From Eunapius fragilis (Eukaryota > Porifera > Demospongiae > Spongillida > Spongillidae), in NCBI GenBank assembly GCA_963681505.1, contig OY811985.1:310001-374000 (forward strand): DNA of 64,000 nt, in the 5' to 3' direction. Both the position numbers and the translations under genes were made by a program. Numbering within the stretch: position 1 is the stretch's first letter; the number at the start of each line of letters is the position of its first letter. The notes under the pieces were generated by a model that was not told the DNA's origin, did not search any database, and saw only the letters and a program-made list of their open reading frames with translations. Below, piece by piece: positions 29,401 to 42,700 of the stretch.

Positions 29401-31888
29401 CCACACATCATCTCACCTGTCCACACATCATCTCACCTGTCCACACATCATTTCACCTGTCCACACATCATCTCACCTGTCCACACATCATCTCACCTGT
29501 CCACACATCATCTCACCTGTCCACACATCATCTCACCTGTCTACACATCTCACCTGTCCACACATCATCTCACCTGTCCACACATCATCTCACCTGTCCA
29601 CACATCATCTCACCTGTCTACACATCATCTCACCTGTCCACACATCTCACCTGTCCACACATCATCTCACCTGTCCACACATCATCTCACCTGTCCACAC
29701 ATCTCACCTGTCCACACATCATCTCACCTGTCCACACATCATCTCACCTGTCCACACATCATCTCACCTGTCTACACATCATCTCACCTGTCCACACATC
29801 ATCTCACCTGTCTACACATCATCTCACCTGTCCACACATCATCTCACCTGTCCACACATCATCTCACCTGTCCACACATCATCTCACCTGTCCACACATC
29901 ATCTCACCTGTCCACACATCATCTCACCTGTCCACACATCATCTCACCTGTCTACACATCATCTCACCTGTCTACACATCATCTCACCTGTCCACACATC
30001 ATCTCACCTGTCCACACATCATCTCACCTGTCCACACATCTCACCTGTCCACACATCATCTCACCTGTCCACACATCATCTCACCTGTCCACACATCATC
30101 TCACCTGTCCACACATCATCTCACCTGTCCACACATTATCTCACCTGTGCACACAGCATCTCATGTTTAATTCAATTCCATTTCTCATGCTGTCCCATTC
30201 CCATTATAATCAAGTCTTGTTCCTGCTCCCGATTGTGACCAGTTTATATGGTACCATTATCTTGCACATGTATGTTGGCCTTCTAGATGTTTCAAGTGAT
30301 TCAAAAAGACAGAATTCTTTATGTTCAAGCAAAGAATTCTGTGGACCTAATGGAATGGTCAGTTTGGGCATACTCCCTGCCTGGGAGATGCATTGTGACC
30401 TGCCCACCTCCCATATAGGCTCTCTGCTATCAGCAAGTCATGTTCCCTACCCGCACCAGACACGTACCATAGTGGTGCATATCTTAACAATGCATGGACT
30501 TGGTATGTTGGCCTGTGTGGGCGTTATGTGGCTCTATGTTCCTCACCACACTCCTGGTACAAATAACACTTTTACTGGATAAGATTCTTGTGTTATCAAT
30601 GGATGTGGCTATCTATTGGTGTGGTTAAGGATAGCATTAAGGGTGGTAGGTGAGACGTATTAATAACTTATGTTTCCCGTATTAATTCTATTAATTGATA
30701 AGACAATAGTTGTTATTTATGACAGAATATATTATAAGCCAACTTAGCACACAGAGCAGTTGAGTGAGAGTTTTATGTTATAGTAATGAAAATTGTGAGC
30801 TATAATTATGAGTTATAATAGTTGGCCCACACACTGATGCCATGCTAGATGTAGGAAAGCAGGGGGTTATTGTTGTCTGCATTGATGTTGTGGATGTATT
30901 ATTCCAGCTGTAGCTCTGCTGATGAGAGAGCTCAAGGCTGCAAACCTGTTAGTCTGTAAGTTTTGCGTCAAATTATGTACAGTAATCTTCTTGCATACTG
31001 CTCCTCCTAGTACTTGCATACTCATAGTAATCTCCCATGTCTGCCTACAGGCACATTTATTTTGTTGTCTTGCTTGTTTGGCTTTGTATTTAGGCCTTTG
31101 GTTATGTGTTGTGTATAGGCTTGTGAAGTTGCTGGGAAAGAAGGAGGTAATTGACCTTCCAGTTGAACTACACAAAGTGTACAGAATGCTACTTCAGTGC
31201 CAAGCAAAATTGATGGATTTCAAAAGTAAATTATCTTCATAACCCGCTCCTTGGACTCCCCTGTCTTTTGTTTATTAGCACTGCTATCACATCATCTCTC
31301 TCCCCTCCCCCCCCCCCCACCCACCCCTTCAATTATGTTAGGGGATGCCAGTGAAATGGCACGTAGCAGCCATTTTGTTGCAGAGACCTCTACAGAGGAG
31401 TCAGGGGAAGGCTGCAGTGTTCAGGCCTCACCCATTGAAGACCTCTCCACAGATGGCCAGCTATCTCCTGCTGAAGGTCCCGCTACAGGTGTGCGCTCTA
31501 AGTCCCTATGTCCTGCTGAAGGCCGGAGCTCAGGTGCACGTCCCAAGTCCATGTATCCATGTACCGAAAGCCATAGCCCAGGTTTACGTCCCAAGTCCAT
31601 GTTTGCCACAGCAGAGCATTCAGTAAATGTGGATGGAACAAAATCTGATCTCCCTGCACGGTTAAAAGCCATTTGTGACCTTCTCGTCTTTGTTAAGAAC
31701 ATGGAAGTGTCCAGCGATGTCAACATTGGACGGAAGACACAGAAACCAGGAAGTACCAGGTACAGTGTGCAGAGCATGTGACCTTACACATACCACCCTC
31801 TTCCTCTCCAAACACCTACTTTGTCCCTCTCCCTTTCAGTGAGGCACCGTTCAGATGTCAGCAGGGAGAAGCTTACTTAGTCCAGTGA
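20144..31888 (+). CDS. RASA3: GAP1-family RasGAP (RASA2/RASA3-like): C2-C2-RasGAP-PH-BTK
   Basis: Known: GAP1 proteins bind phosphoinositides through PH/C2 domains and switch off Ras/Rap at the membrane. Seen, in order: first C2 (20290-20755: [37 protein letters not shown]), second C2 (20835-21960), RasGAP, PH (26530-30330: [19 protein letters not shown]), BTK zinc motif. In the GAP domain the arginine finger is [10 protein letters not shown] with Arg codon at 22558-22560, and [20 protein letters not shown] is near 23580. The BTK motif is split over exons near 30420-30510 and 30907-30957 ([13 protein letters not shown] then [13 protein letters not shown]). A Ser-rich C-terminal exon (31342-31759) is reached by a phase-1 donor AAAA|GTAAAT after MDFK. 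The gene ends with a short exon and TGA at 31886-31888. Start [16 protein letters not shown]. Many introns carry large minisatellites. The symbol marks the subfamily only. Confidence 0.92.
21243..21560 (+). repeat. CCCTCCTCCCTCCCCTCC minisatellite (RasGAP intron)
   Basis: About 17 pyrimidine-only units of roughly 18 bp fill an intron within the second C2 domain. A second C-run lies at 21608-21624, close to the acceptor at 21660 (TTTTACGCTAG). Confidence 0.85.
22014..22110 (+). repeat. 18-bp donor-anchored repeat (RasGAP intron)
   Basis: Five copies related to GTGTGGTGATGGAACCAA begin at the donor GAT|GTGAGTGTGG. The intron is 22014-22200. Confidence 0.8.
22654..22995 (+). repeat. 20-bp donor-anchored minisatellite (RasGAP intron)
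   Basis: About 16 copies of GGTGGTATTGATGAGGGTCT. The exon end and donor, GCATTGACGAG|GTATTGGGTGG, match the unit across the splice junction, including about nine exonic bases. The intron is 22654-23063. Confidence 0.9.
23835..24472 (+). repeat. 27-bp pyrimidine-rich minisatellite next to an acceptor (RasGAP intron)
   Basis: About 22 units of CTCCACCACCCCTCCCCTGT plus GTCCCCC run almost to the acceptor CTTCGTAG|GGGGCATC near 24474. A periodic higher-order variant carries GTGTTAACCTTCC. Confidence 0.9.
24562..25000 (+). repeat. Donor-anchored GTGAGT/AGGCCTATG minisatellite (RasGAP intron)
   Basis: The array starts at the donor AAGGAG|GTGAGTAGGCCTATG. Copies contain TAGGCCTATGTGTGGTGAGT followed by GTGTGTGCATG, so GGTGAGT donor-like sites recur throughout. 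It occupies the 5' part of intron 24562-25936. Confidence 0.9.
25138..25895 (+). repeat. 33-bp minisatellite, about 23 near-identical copies
   Basis: The unit is GTGAGCCAGGTATAAATAGT plus GGCCATAGCCCAT and is almost invariant; changes are mainly single C/T or A/G differences. It sits in the 3' half of RasGAP intron 24562-25936. The copies are contiguous with no spacers, so it is not a CRISPR array. TATAAATA recurs every 33 bp, but nothing suggests promoter use. Confidence 0.95.
26030..26526. repeat. Minisatellite whose orientation flips twice (inverted array)
   Basis: Units of about 26 bp (GGGAGGGTGTGGATGTGTGT plus ACCAAT) run forward at 26037-26192. They run in reverse complement (CCATCCACACCCTCCCATCG) at 26193-26325 and forward again at 26326-26526. 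All of this lies in the RasGAP intron between the exons ending near 26008 and starting near 26546. Confidence 0.9.
26788..30286 (+). repeat. 3.5-kb intron filled by a 20/17-bp minisatellite
   Basis: RasGAP intron between donor AAGTTT|GTATGT and acceptor TTCTAG|ATGTTTCAAG. From about 26794 to 30155 it is a tandem array of GTCCACACATCATCTCACCT, with an interspersed 17-bp form lacking one CAT. I estimate about 170 copies. The first units (CTGTCCACACAGCATCTCAC) start six bases after the donor. The unit lacks stops in all three plus frames, which produces artefactual ORFs of more than 1100 codons. Confidence 0.95.
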
Positions 31889-32227
31889 CCAAACTTATTT
31901 TTCTTGTCATATGGTAATATCTGTTCTGTTCAGTTGTCATGTTATCTATGGTCTTAAACAGCTGTACATGTGCTGGGTAGTTCCTTCTGCAATATGAGTG
32001 TCCTAACCTCTCCATGGGATCCACTAAACATCACAGGTGATATGAGTACTAATGTGGTGCCTCATGTGATGGTGTGAGTACCTCCTGTGATGGTATATGA
32101 GCACCTCATGTGATGGTGTGATTACCTCATGTGGTACCTCATGTGATGGTGTGAGATGTGAGTAAGTTATTCTGCTGCCCAAGCCATAGATATACAATAT
32201 TTATGACAGCAAGCTATACAGGCACAA
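31889..32227. other. Convergent intergenic space, RasGAP / DAW1
   Basis: The 339 bp hold the 3' ends of two convergent genes. Around 32036-32160 there are irregular copies of CTCATGTGATGGTGTGAGTA. No gene seen. Confidence 0.6.
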
Positions 32228-32328
32228 CTATCTCCACAATCTACATGTGTTATCCTTGCTTCCTGTGATAATGGTGTCACCTTCATAGTTGAATGCACAA
32301 CTAAATATTTCATCTGTGTGGCCCTCCA

Positions 32329-32382
<54 letters not shown>

Positions 32383-35358
32383 GGAAGAGGAGCAGGTGAG
32401 AGCACTAATGTCTACTACACCCACATCCTGTACCTGATGTAAGATGCCTGTCTTTGCATCCCACAACTTGGCTGTCTTGTCACCACTAGCAGTAAGGATT
32501 AATGAGCCCTGGGGATTGAAGGTCACCTGTTGTGTCCATGTGGATGCATTTCATACAACATTATAGGCATCATTGGAGGTCTGTCAGCCATTACCCACTT
32601 TGGATATTTCTCCTGTGTGCCCTTTCAGTTCAGCAATACAGTTCTGGGTTGTGGCATCATACAATCGCCCAGTACCTGCACTCAAAAGTTTGGAATTGAT
32701 GAACCAGGTGAGGTGTGTTCCCCAAAGGACCAGGTGTGCTCCCCAAAGGACCAGGTGTGTTCCCCAAAGGACCAGGTGTGCTCCCCAAAGGACTAAGTGT
32801 GTTTCCCAAAGGACCAGGTGTGTTCCCCAAAGGACCAGGTGTGTTCCCCAAAGGACTAAGTGTGTTTCCCAAAGGACCAGGTGTGTTCCCCAAAGGACCA
32901 GGTGTGTTCCCCAATGGACCAGGTGTGCTCCCCAAAGGACTAGGTGTGTTCCCCAAAGGACCAGGTGTGTTCCCCAAAGGACCAGGTGTGTTCCCCAAAG
33001 GACCGCGTGTGTTCCCCAAAGGACCAGGTGTGTTTCCCAAAGGACTAGGTGTGTTCCCCAAAGGACTAGGTGTGTTGCCAAAGGACCAAGTGTGCTCCCC
33101 AAAGGACTAAGTGTGTTTCCCAAAGGACCAGGTGTGTTCCCCAAAGGACCAGGTGTGTTCCCCAAAGGACCAGGTGTGTTCCCCAATGGACCAGGTGTGT
33201 TCCCCAAAGGACCAGGTGTGTTCCCCAAAGGACCAGGTGTGTTCCCCAAAGGACCAGGTGTGTTCCCCAAAGACACACAATTAGCACAGATATTCACTCA
33301 CCATCAGCAGAGACAGAGACAAGATGCTGGCCAACAGCATCGAAGGCTATGTCCAGTACCTCATCCTCATGACCTCTGTGAACCAAATGGGTCTGCATCT
33401 TAGAGAGTCCTGCTTATGGACCACTAGCCCCACCCCTTGTCCCTCGGGGGTATATGTACCTCAGAGTGGATACACACTTCCCACTGGCTGGATCCCACAG
33501 CTTGCACGTCTTGTCCATTGAACCAGTTGCTATCAATGAACAGTTGTAGTTGAAAAGGGCATTTGAGATCTCCCCCCTGTGTCCGACAAGCTTATGAAGT
33601 AATCTGATAAGGAGATAGGAAAGGGGAGGAGGAGAGGATACGGAGATAGGAGAGGGGAGGAGGGGGAAAGGATAAGGAGATAGGAGAGGGGAAGAGGAAG
33701 GAAATAATGAGAGGAGGATAAAGAATGGCAATCCCTGCAATAAAAGTGCCCCTCCCCCAAGCATGGTGAACTCCTCAATACACTCACTTTCCAGTAGCAA
33801 CATCCCAGAGTATGGCGGTATGGTCAAATGACCCTGTCAGTACCTGGTCACCAGATGTGCTGAAACCAACACATATCACTTCTGAGGTATGGCCCTTGTG
33901 GGGAGAATATGTGGGAATAAGTGCAAAGCCCAGCAGATGCCACACACTTCCCTCCTCCCCAGCTTGTACCGTTAAGGTGTGGGCCTCCTGACCACTTTGG
34001 ATATCCCATAACTTAGCCGTGGTGTCCATACTGCCCGTTGCTACAAGGGAGCTCATGGGGTTAAAACTTAGGCAGACAATCTCAGCAGTGTGTCCTCGGA
34101 ATGTGTGGAAACACCGTCCTGTCTCACTGCTCCATAGCTAAAGGAGGAGGCGGGCCATAAATAGAGGTGACAAACATGGCAGTCTGCAAAGAATTGCATT
34201 ATAAAAGACCTTGGTAAAACCTGCCACATTAAACCTGTCTGAACACATCAAATAACCAAGGAACCAAATAATCTGTACTAAGTAAGTAAGCAGTTCCATT
34301 TTAATACAGTCTCCTTAGTCATACAAGCTACATACCTTGGTTACCTGCTGTACACAGCAGGCATGACCAGTACATTAACTTTACCTTACAAGTTTTGTCG
34401 AAGGAACCTGTTGCAATCTTATCCCTGCAAATCACGGATGTCAGTATCATGGTCCCTCTTCCCCAGCCCATCTCACCCATATGGGTTGTTGAAGGCAATA
34501 GCATATACTACGTTCTTGTGACCTTCAAGTGTGTGTAGGTCTTCACCAGAGGCAGTGTCCCAAACTTTGCATGTACGATCATAGCTCCCAGTGATAAAAC
34601 TGTAGGGGGGGGGAGGGGAGGGAGGTGAAGGGGAAGGAGGTGAAGGGGAGGGAGGTGAAGGGAAGGAGGTAAAGGGAAGGAGGTGAAGGGAGGTGAAGGG
34701 AAGGAGGTGAAGGGAGGTGAAGGGAAGGAGGTGAAGGGAGGTGAAGGGAGGGAGGTAAGGGGAGGGAGGTGAAGGAAGGGAGGTAAGGGGGAGGTGAAGG
34801 AAGGGAGGGAGGGTGAAGGGGGAGGTGAAGGGGAGGTAGGATGGAAGGGGGAGTTGAGGGAATGGGTGAGGTGAAAGGGTCCTCACCTCGATCCAGACTT
34901 GTTGAAAGCGACGTTCGTTAGAGGAAGTATGTGCGCACGAAGAACTTTGAAGAGGTAATACTGGTTCTTATCTGTTTGGCCAATCTTCTGTTGAAGCTCT
35001 GAACCGTGCTGTATAAAGCATTGTTACATCAACGCCTTTGTGTACTCACTGATAATGAGCGCCGTAAGCTGTTCTGACTTTCTTGGCGTTACCAAAGGCT
35101 CACGGGCCATGATCTCCTCCACCAGGGCCGTAACATCGGAGCTAAATTCCCGTGTTCGCATAATTTAAAAGACAGCTTGTTGCGACCGCCACTTACTCGG
35201 GTCTAAGGTCAAGAAGGTCTATCGATTTGGACTTAGTAACCCCCGACTGTTCATACTCCAGAATTATTCCTGTATGACAAATTTTAACGTAAGCTGTTGA
35301 AAAGGTTCTTTCTCTCACCTGGAGGGTAATAGCGAAGCAGAAACCGCTTTAACTTCAT
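32228..35358 (-). CDS. DAW1: Dynein assembly factor with WD repeats 1
   Basis: Known: DAW1 (WDR69/ODA16) is an IFT cargo adaptor needed to deliver outer-arm dynein to cilia. Seen: ATG at 35358-35356 opens [14 protein letters not shown], the family's characteristic N-terminus, followed by [10 protein letters not shown] repeats follow with strong matches: [75 protein letters not shown] and [18 protein letters not shown]. The last repeat ends [13 protein letters not shown] before TAG at 32228-32230. The length and blade order fit the usual roughly 415-residue eight-repeat protein. The gene implies motile cilia or flagella in this organism. Two introns are filled by minisatellites and one by a GT run. 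Divergent from the GCKIII kinase. Confidence 0.95.
32706..33270 (-). repeat. 20-21-bp minisatellite (DAW1 intron)
   Basis: About 27 copies of TTTGGGGAACACACCTGGTC (sense strand), with CTTAGTC variants, lie between the DAW1 exons near 33370-33292 and 32673-32550. It starts about 20 bases after the donor GATG|GTGAGTG, so it is near the donor but its unit does not match it. Confidence 0.9.
34605..34872 (-). repeat. Pyrimidine-rich CTTCACCTCCC minisatellite (DAW1 intron)
   Basis: Sense-strand pyrimidine units (CCCTTCACCTCCTTCCCTTC and shorter variants) run up to the acceptor preceding the [13 protein letters not shown] exon at about 34600. Confidence 0.85.
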
Positions 35359-35579
35359 ATTGCCCGCGCTAGTATTAACATTACGTCTTAATTTAATAAC
35401 TCGTGGGTGTGGCACGTCATTAAGGTCGTTACTAGTATTGAATTATAGTGTGTTTTTGTAGGGTGCACAGTCAGTTTTGTCTGAACAAGAGCAAAACAAG
35501 TCAGTTGAGGGTGCCGAAGTGCCGGGTGCTCTTCTGTCTGCCTTGCAGCTGCAATATACTGCTGGATCATAGCTCCGGG
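35359..35579. promoter_or_regulatory. Divergent promoter region, DAW1 / GCKIII kinase
   Basis: About 220 bp lie between the DAW1 ATG and the first usable ATG of the kinase. The right boundary is uncertain because the kinase start is uncertain. No TATA box recognised. Confidence 0.45.
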
Positions 35580-38753
<3,174 letters not shown>

Positions 38754-39678
38754 TTTTCCTTGATTCATACCTGCAAATTGTGTCTACTGAAGTTGCTATA
38801 GCCTTTCACTTCTGCTTATCACTTCTCTTACTCTCTTTTTCTAACACTGCATATTAGCATACTTTTTCTATTTCAGTTTCTGTTGTTTTTTTTTACCATG
38901 CTCACGGGGTACTTCTGGGTACATATTGTTGCTGCAAAACTGTTCAATTCTGTTTCCATCAACCCTGTCTAAGCAACCTTCACCCATTGAAGCAATTGGG
39001 TTATTACATAACTACCTGTCACTGTGCAACCACATAATACTGGGGGGAGGGGGGGAACAAGACTTTTTTATTCGCCAAGGGGATGATGCCACTGGTACAT
39101 AGACATACATACCATTCCATAAACCAACGCTAACACTTGACGGTTATGTCACATGTCTTCTTGTGTACTTATACAAACAAATGTGTGGTAGTATGTGTGG
39201 TAGTATGCATGTGTTTGGGGACAGAAGAAAACATCAACACTGCTATTCCCAGACAAGCGTCTTCTAGTTTGAAAAATGGAATTAAATGAGCAATCCCCCC
39301 CCCCCGTCCTAGCCATGTTCTGACCACCTCTGGTACCAATAGAGCTAGGGTACAGGAGATAGTGTGGCCCCTGCAAGCTAGGGTACAGGAGATAGTGGCA
39401 CACTGCAAAACATTGCTAAAACGTTTTTCAGAGAGATGGGTGAGTTTTGGGGGCAGATTTGAGAAGCCCATGAAAGGTTGCCACGCTAAGACCGTACCCC
39501 TATAAATCTACTCCTATCTCGTGCGTTGTTCGACCTTACTTTTAGGGTTGTACGCATGCAGCTGAACACACTCTAATTAGAATCTGCAGCTGAATAGAAC
39601 AAGTGTGGTTTGTTTTCAGAAATGGATTTGTACACTGGGATGCTGAATTGATGACACAATGTCTACAAATGGGCAAGG

Positions 39679-39719
<41 letters not shown>

Positions 39720-39778
39720 GACTACCAAAATGCATGCTGAACTGCTATGGGGACCACTGACCCGTGTGACTCACTGCC
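38754..39778. other. Convergent intergenic region
   Basis: About 1 kb between the kinase stop and the CH-domain gene stop. It holds mostly unique A/T-rich 3' sequence. There is a 25-bp direct duplication around CTAGGGTACAGGAGATAGTG (39344 and 39380), short G or C runs (39042, 39295) and a CA run at 39680-39718. No gene is supported. Confidence 0.6.
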
Positions 39779-42700
39779 TCACTTGGCAGTGGCCAGTGCC
39801 TCTCTCTCCTTAAGGCGTCGTTCCCTCTCTGCTCGTCTAATGGCTGCTCTCTCTTCATACGTTGGAGCTTCCGGAAGTTTATCTGTCAGAGGGTCTTTTT
39901 GGTCATTTTTCTGGGAGATCTTTTCAGAGGTCTCTCGCTGCCTTTCCCTATGTTCTGGGACCACCTGTCCATTTTCTTGAGCAGTTGTGTGTACAGCTTT
40001 GCGGTGAGCTGCTCGGTCCTCGTAGGTGGAGCTATCGATTGTGTCACCGGCCAGAGGACGCTCCCGCCATGTTTTGGGTGCCTGGGGGGGCGACACTTCC
40101 TCTTCCCTCAGGTGACGATCTCGCCAGCTGTCATTAGAAGATGAACCTTTCTTCTCCTGTTCCCCCTCCTCATGTACGTCTATCCCAGCATCAACTGCAT
40201 CAGCTGACTCTTCTGTAACTTTCACTCCTAGCTTTACAAACAGTGCCCTCATGTCCTGGAAGACAGTTGCTGGTTCTTCATCCATTCCAGGCATATTGAC
40301 CACCCTCGCCTGATGAGTGTACTATGGATGACAGACATGAGCACTGCCATGCAATACCCTCACCCGAATGAGATCCACCAGGAGGTTGCGGATCGTCTCA
40401 GGGTCTTTACAAAGGATCTTGTCGCCGGTCGTGTCAAAGATATGACAGCCTATGGCCCTAGCAGACTCAGTGACTAAAGTCATGTTCTCTTGTTCCGCCT
40501 CGTCTCGAGCACGTTTGGTAGCTGTGGAGCTGATCTGTGTAAGTGCCCTCATGTCAACCGTGTTTGGGACAGACTTGTTAATCAGCTTACTGGAATGGAA
40601 GTGTGTATGTGTGCGTATGTATGTTGTATGTGTGCGTATGTATGCATGTGTGTATGTGTAATGTGTGTATGTGTGTATGTGTAATGTGTGTATGTGTGTG
40701 TATGTGTCACATGTGCATGTGTGTGTATGTGTGTGATAATTCAAGAATAAATGAAAGAGGTGTTCTGTTAGGGGATACCACATAACGTTCTGTGTCCCTC
40801 AATTTAATCCATGGGAAGTTAGATGTAGGAAGGGTAGGGGCCATAGTTAGATGTAGGAAGGGGAGGGGCCATAGTTAGATGTAGGAAGGGGAGGGGCCAT
40901 AGTTAGATGTAGGAAGGGTAGGGGCCTTAGATGTAGGAAGGGGAGGGGTCATAGTTAGGTGTAGGAAGGGGAGGGGCCATAGTTAGATGTAGGAAGGGGA
41001 GGGGCCATAGTTAGGTGTAGGAAGGGGAGGGGCCTTAGTTAGATGTAGGAAGGGGAGGGGCCTTAGTTAGAGTAGGAAGGGGAGGGGCCATAGTTAGATG
41101 TAGGAAGGGGAGGGGCCTTAGTTAGATGTAGGAAGGGGAGGGGCCTTAGTTAGATGTAGGAAGGGGAGGGGCCTTAGTTAGATGTAGGAAGGGGAGGGGC
41201 CTTAGTTAGATGTAGGAAGGGGAGGGGCCTTAGTTAGATGTAGGAAGGGGAGGGGCCTTAGTTAGATGTAGGAAGGGGAGGGGCCATAGTTAGATGTAGG
41301 AAGGGGAGGGGCCATAGTTAGATGTAGGAAGGGGAGGGGCCTTAGTTAGATGTAGGAAGGGGAGGGGCCATAGTTAGATGTAGGAAGGGGAGGGGCCATA
41401 GTTAGATGTAGGAAGGGGAGGGGCCTTAGTTAGATGTAGGAAGGGGAGGGGCCATAGTTAGATGTAGGAAGGGGAGGGGCCTTAGTTAGATGTAGGAAGG
41501 GGAGGGGCCTTAGTTAGATGTAGGAAGGGGAGGGGCCTTACCACAAGTTTGCTGAGTTGCTACACACGTCATAAAGTGACGTCCCGCTTGCAGGGAGAGA
41601 AAGCTCTTTACAAACATAGGCATTGAGGTAGGCATACAGCAGGGTGTTGTCAAGAGGCGCACTTGGTTCTGTCATGTAATGAAAGTTAAGAAAGTTATTA
41701 AAATAGTAGGTCAGGTATAAAAGTGATCCTAATGGTGTAGCAACCCACCATCATGTTCATCACCTCATCACCACCCTAATAGTGTACCAACCCACCATCC
41801 TGTTCATCACCTCATCACCACCCTAATAGTGTACCAACCTGCTATCATGTTCATCACCTCATCACCACCCTAATAGTGTACCAACCCACCATCATGTTCA
41901 TCACCTCATCACCACCCTAATAGTGTACCAACCCACCATCATGTTCATCACCTCATCACCACCCTAATAGTGTACCAACCCGCCATCATGTTCATCACCT
42001 CATCACCACCCTAATAGTGTACCAACCCACCATCCTGTTCATCACCTCATCACCACCCTAATAGTGTACCAACCCACCATCCTGTTCATCACCTCATCAC
42101 CACCCTAATAGTGTACCAACCCACCATCCTGTTCATCACCTCATCACCACCCTAATAGTGTACTAACTCATCATCATGTTCATTACCTCATCACCCACAC
42201 CATCACCCACCATCACTCACTGTCTTCCTGACTTTTCTTTGATTTAGCCTTTGCAGCCAACTCCTGGAAGTCCCTCAGTGTACGAGGACCGCCTCCCCCT
42301 CCTGTGGATGTGGGCTTGTCCTTCTGGCGGACGGCAACAGTCTGTGCCCGTTGCCGTGGTGCTGTATCTCCACCCAGTCCCCCCACCTCACCCCCTTTAG
42401 CATCCCTCCTATTAGGAATGCTCTCAGTGGTGACAGCCATTGTGGTGGTCTTCTTTTCAGTTGGTGACTTTGGTCTCTGCTGCAAGAAGTGATGACACCA
42501 GTGATACATGGTACTGCTGATCCCAAGGGAACTACTTCAATACAGGTCACTACTGAGCAGGTTGGCTCTGAGAGGATGCTATATACCAAGGGGAGAGCAA
42601 GGAGGGACCACTGGGGATAGACAACACACCTGTGCACACCCCCACCTAAGGCTAGGACACACAAAGATCAATGAGACACTGGCAAGGTTACAAAACAATT

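Noticed and set aside
26614..30582. Very long plus-strand ORFs (over 1100 codons in all three frames)
   Set aside because: They are read-through of a 20/17-bp minisatellite that lacks stops. The frames repeat [19 protein letters not shown] sequence, and the conserved PH domain needs this region removed as an intron.
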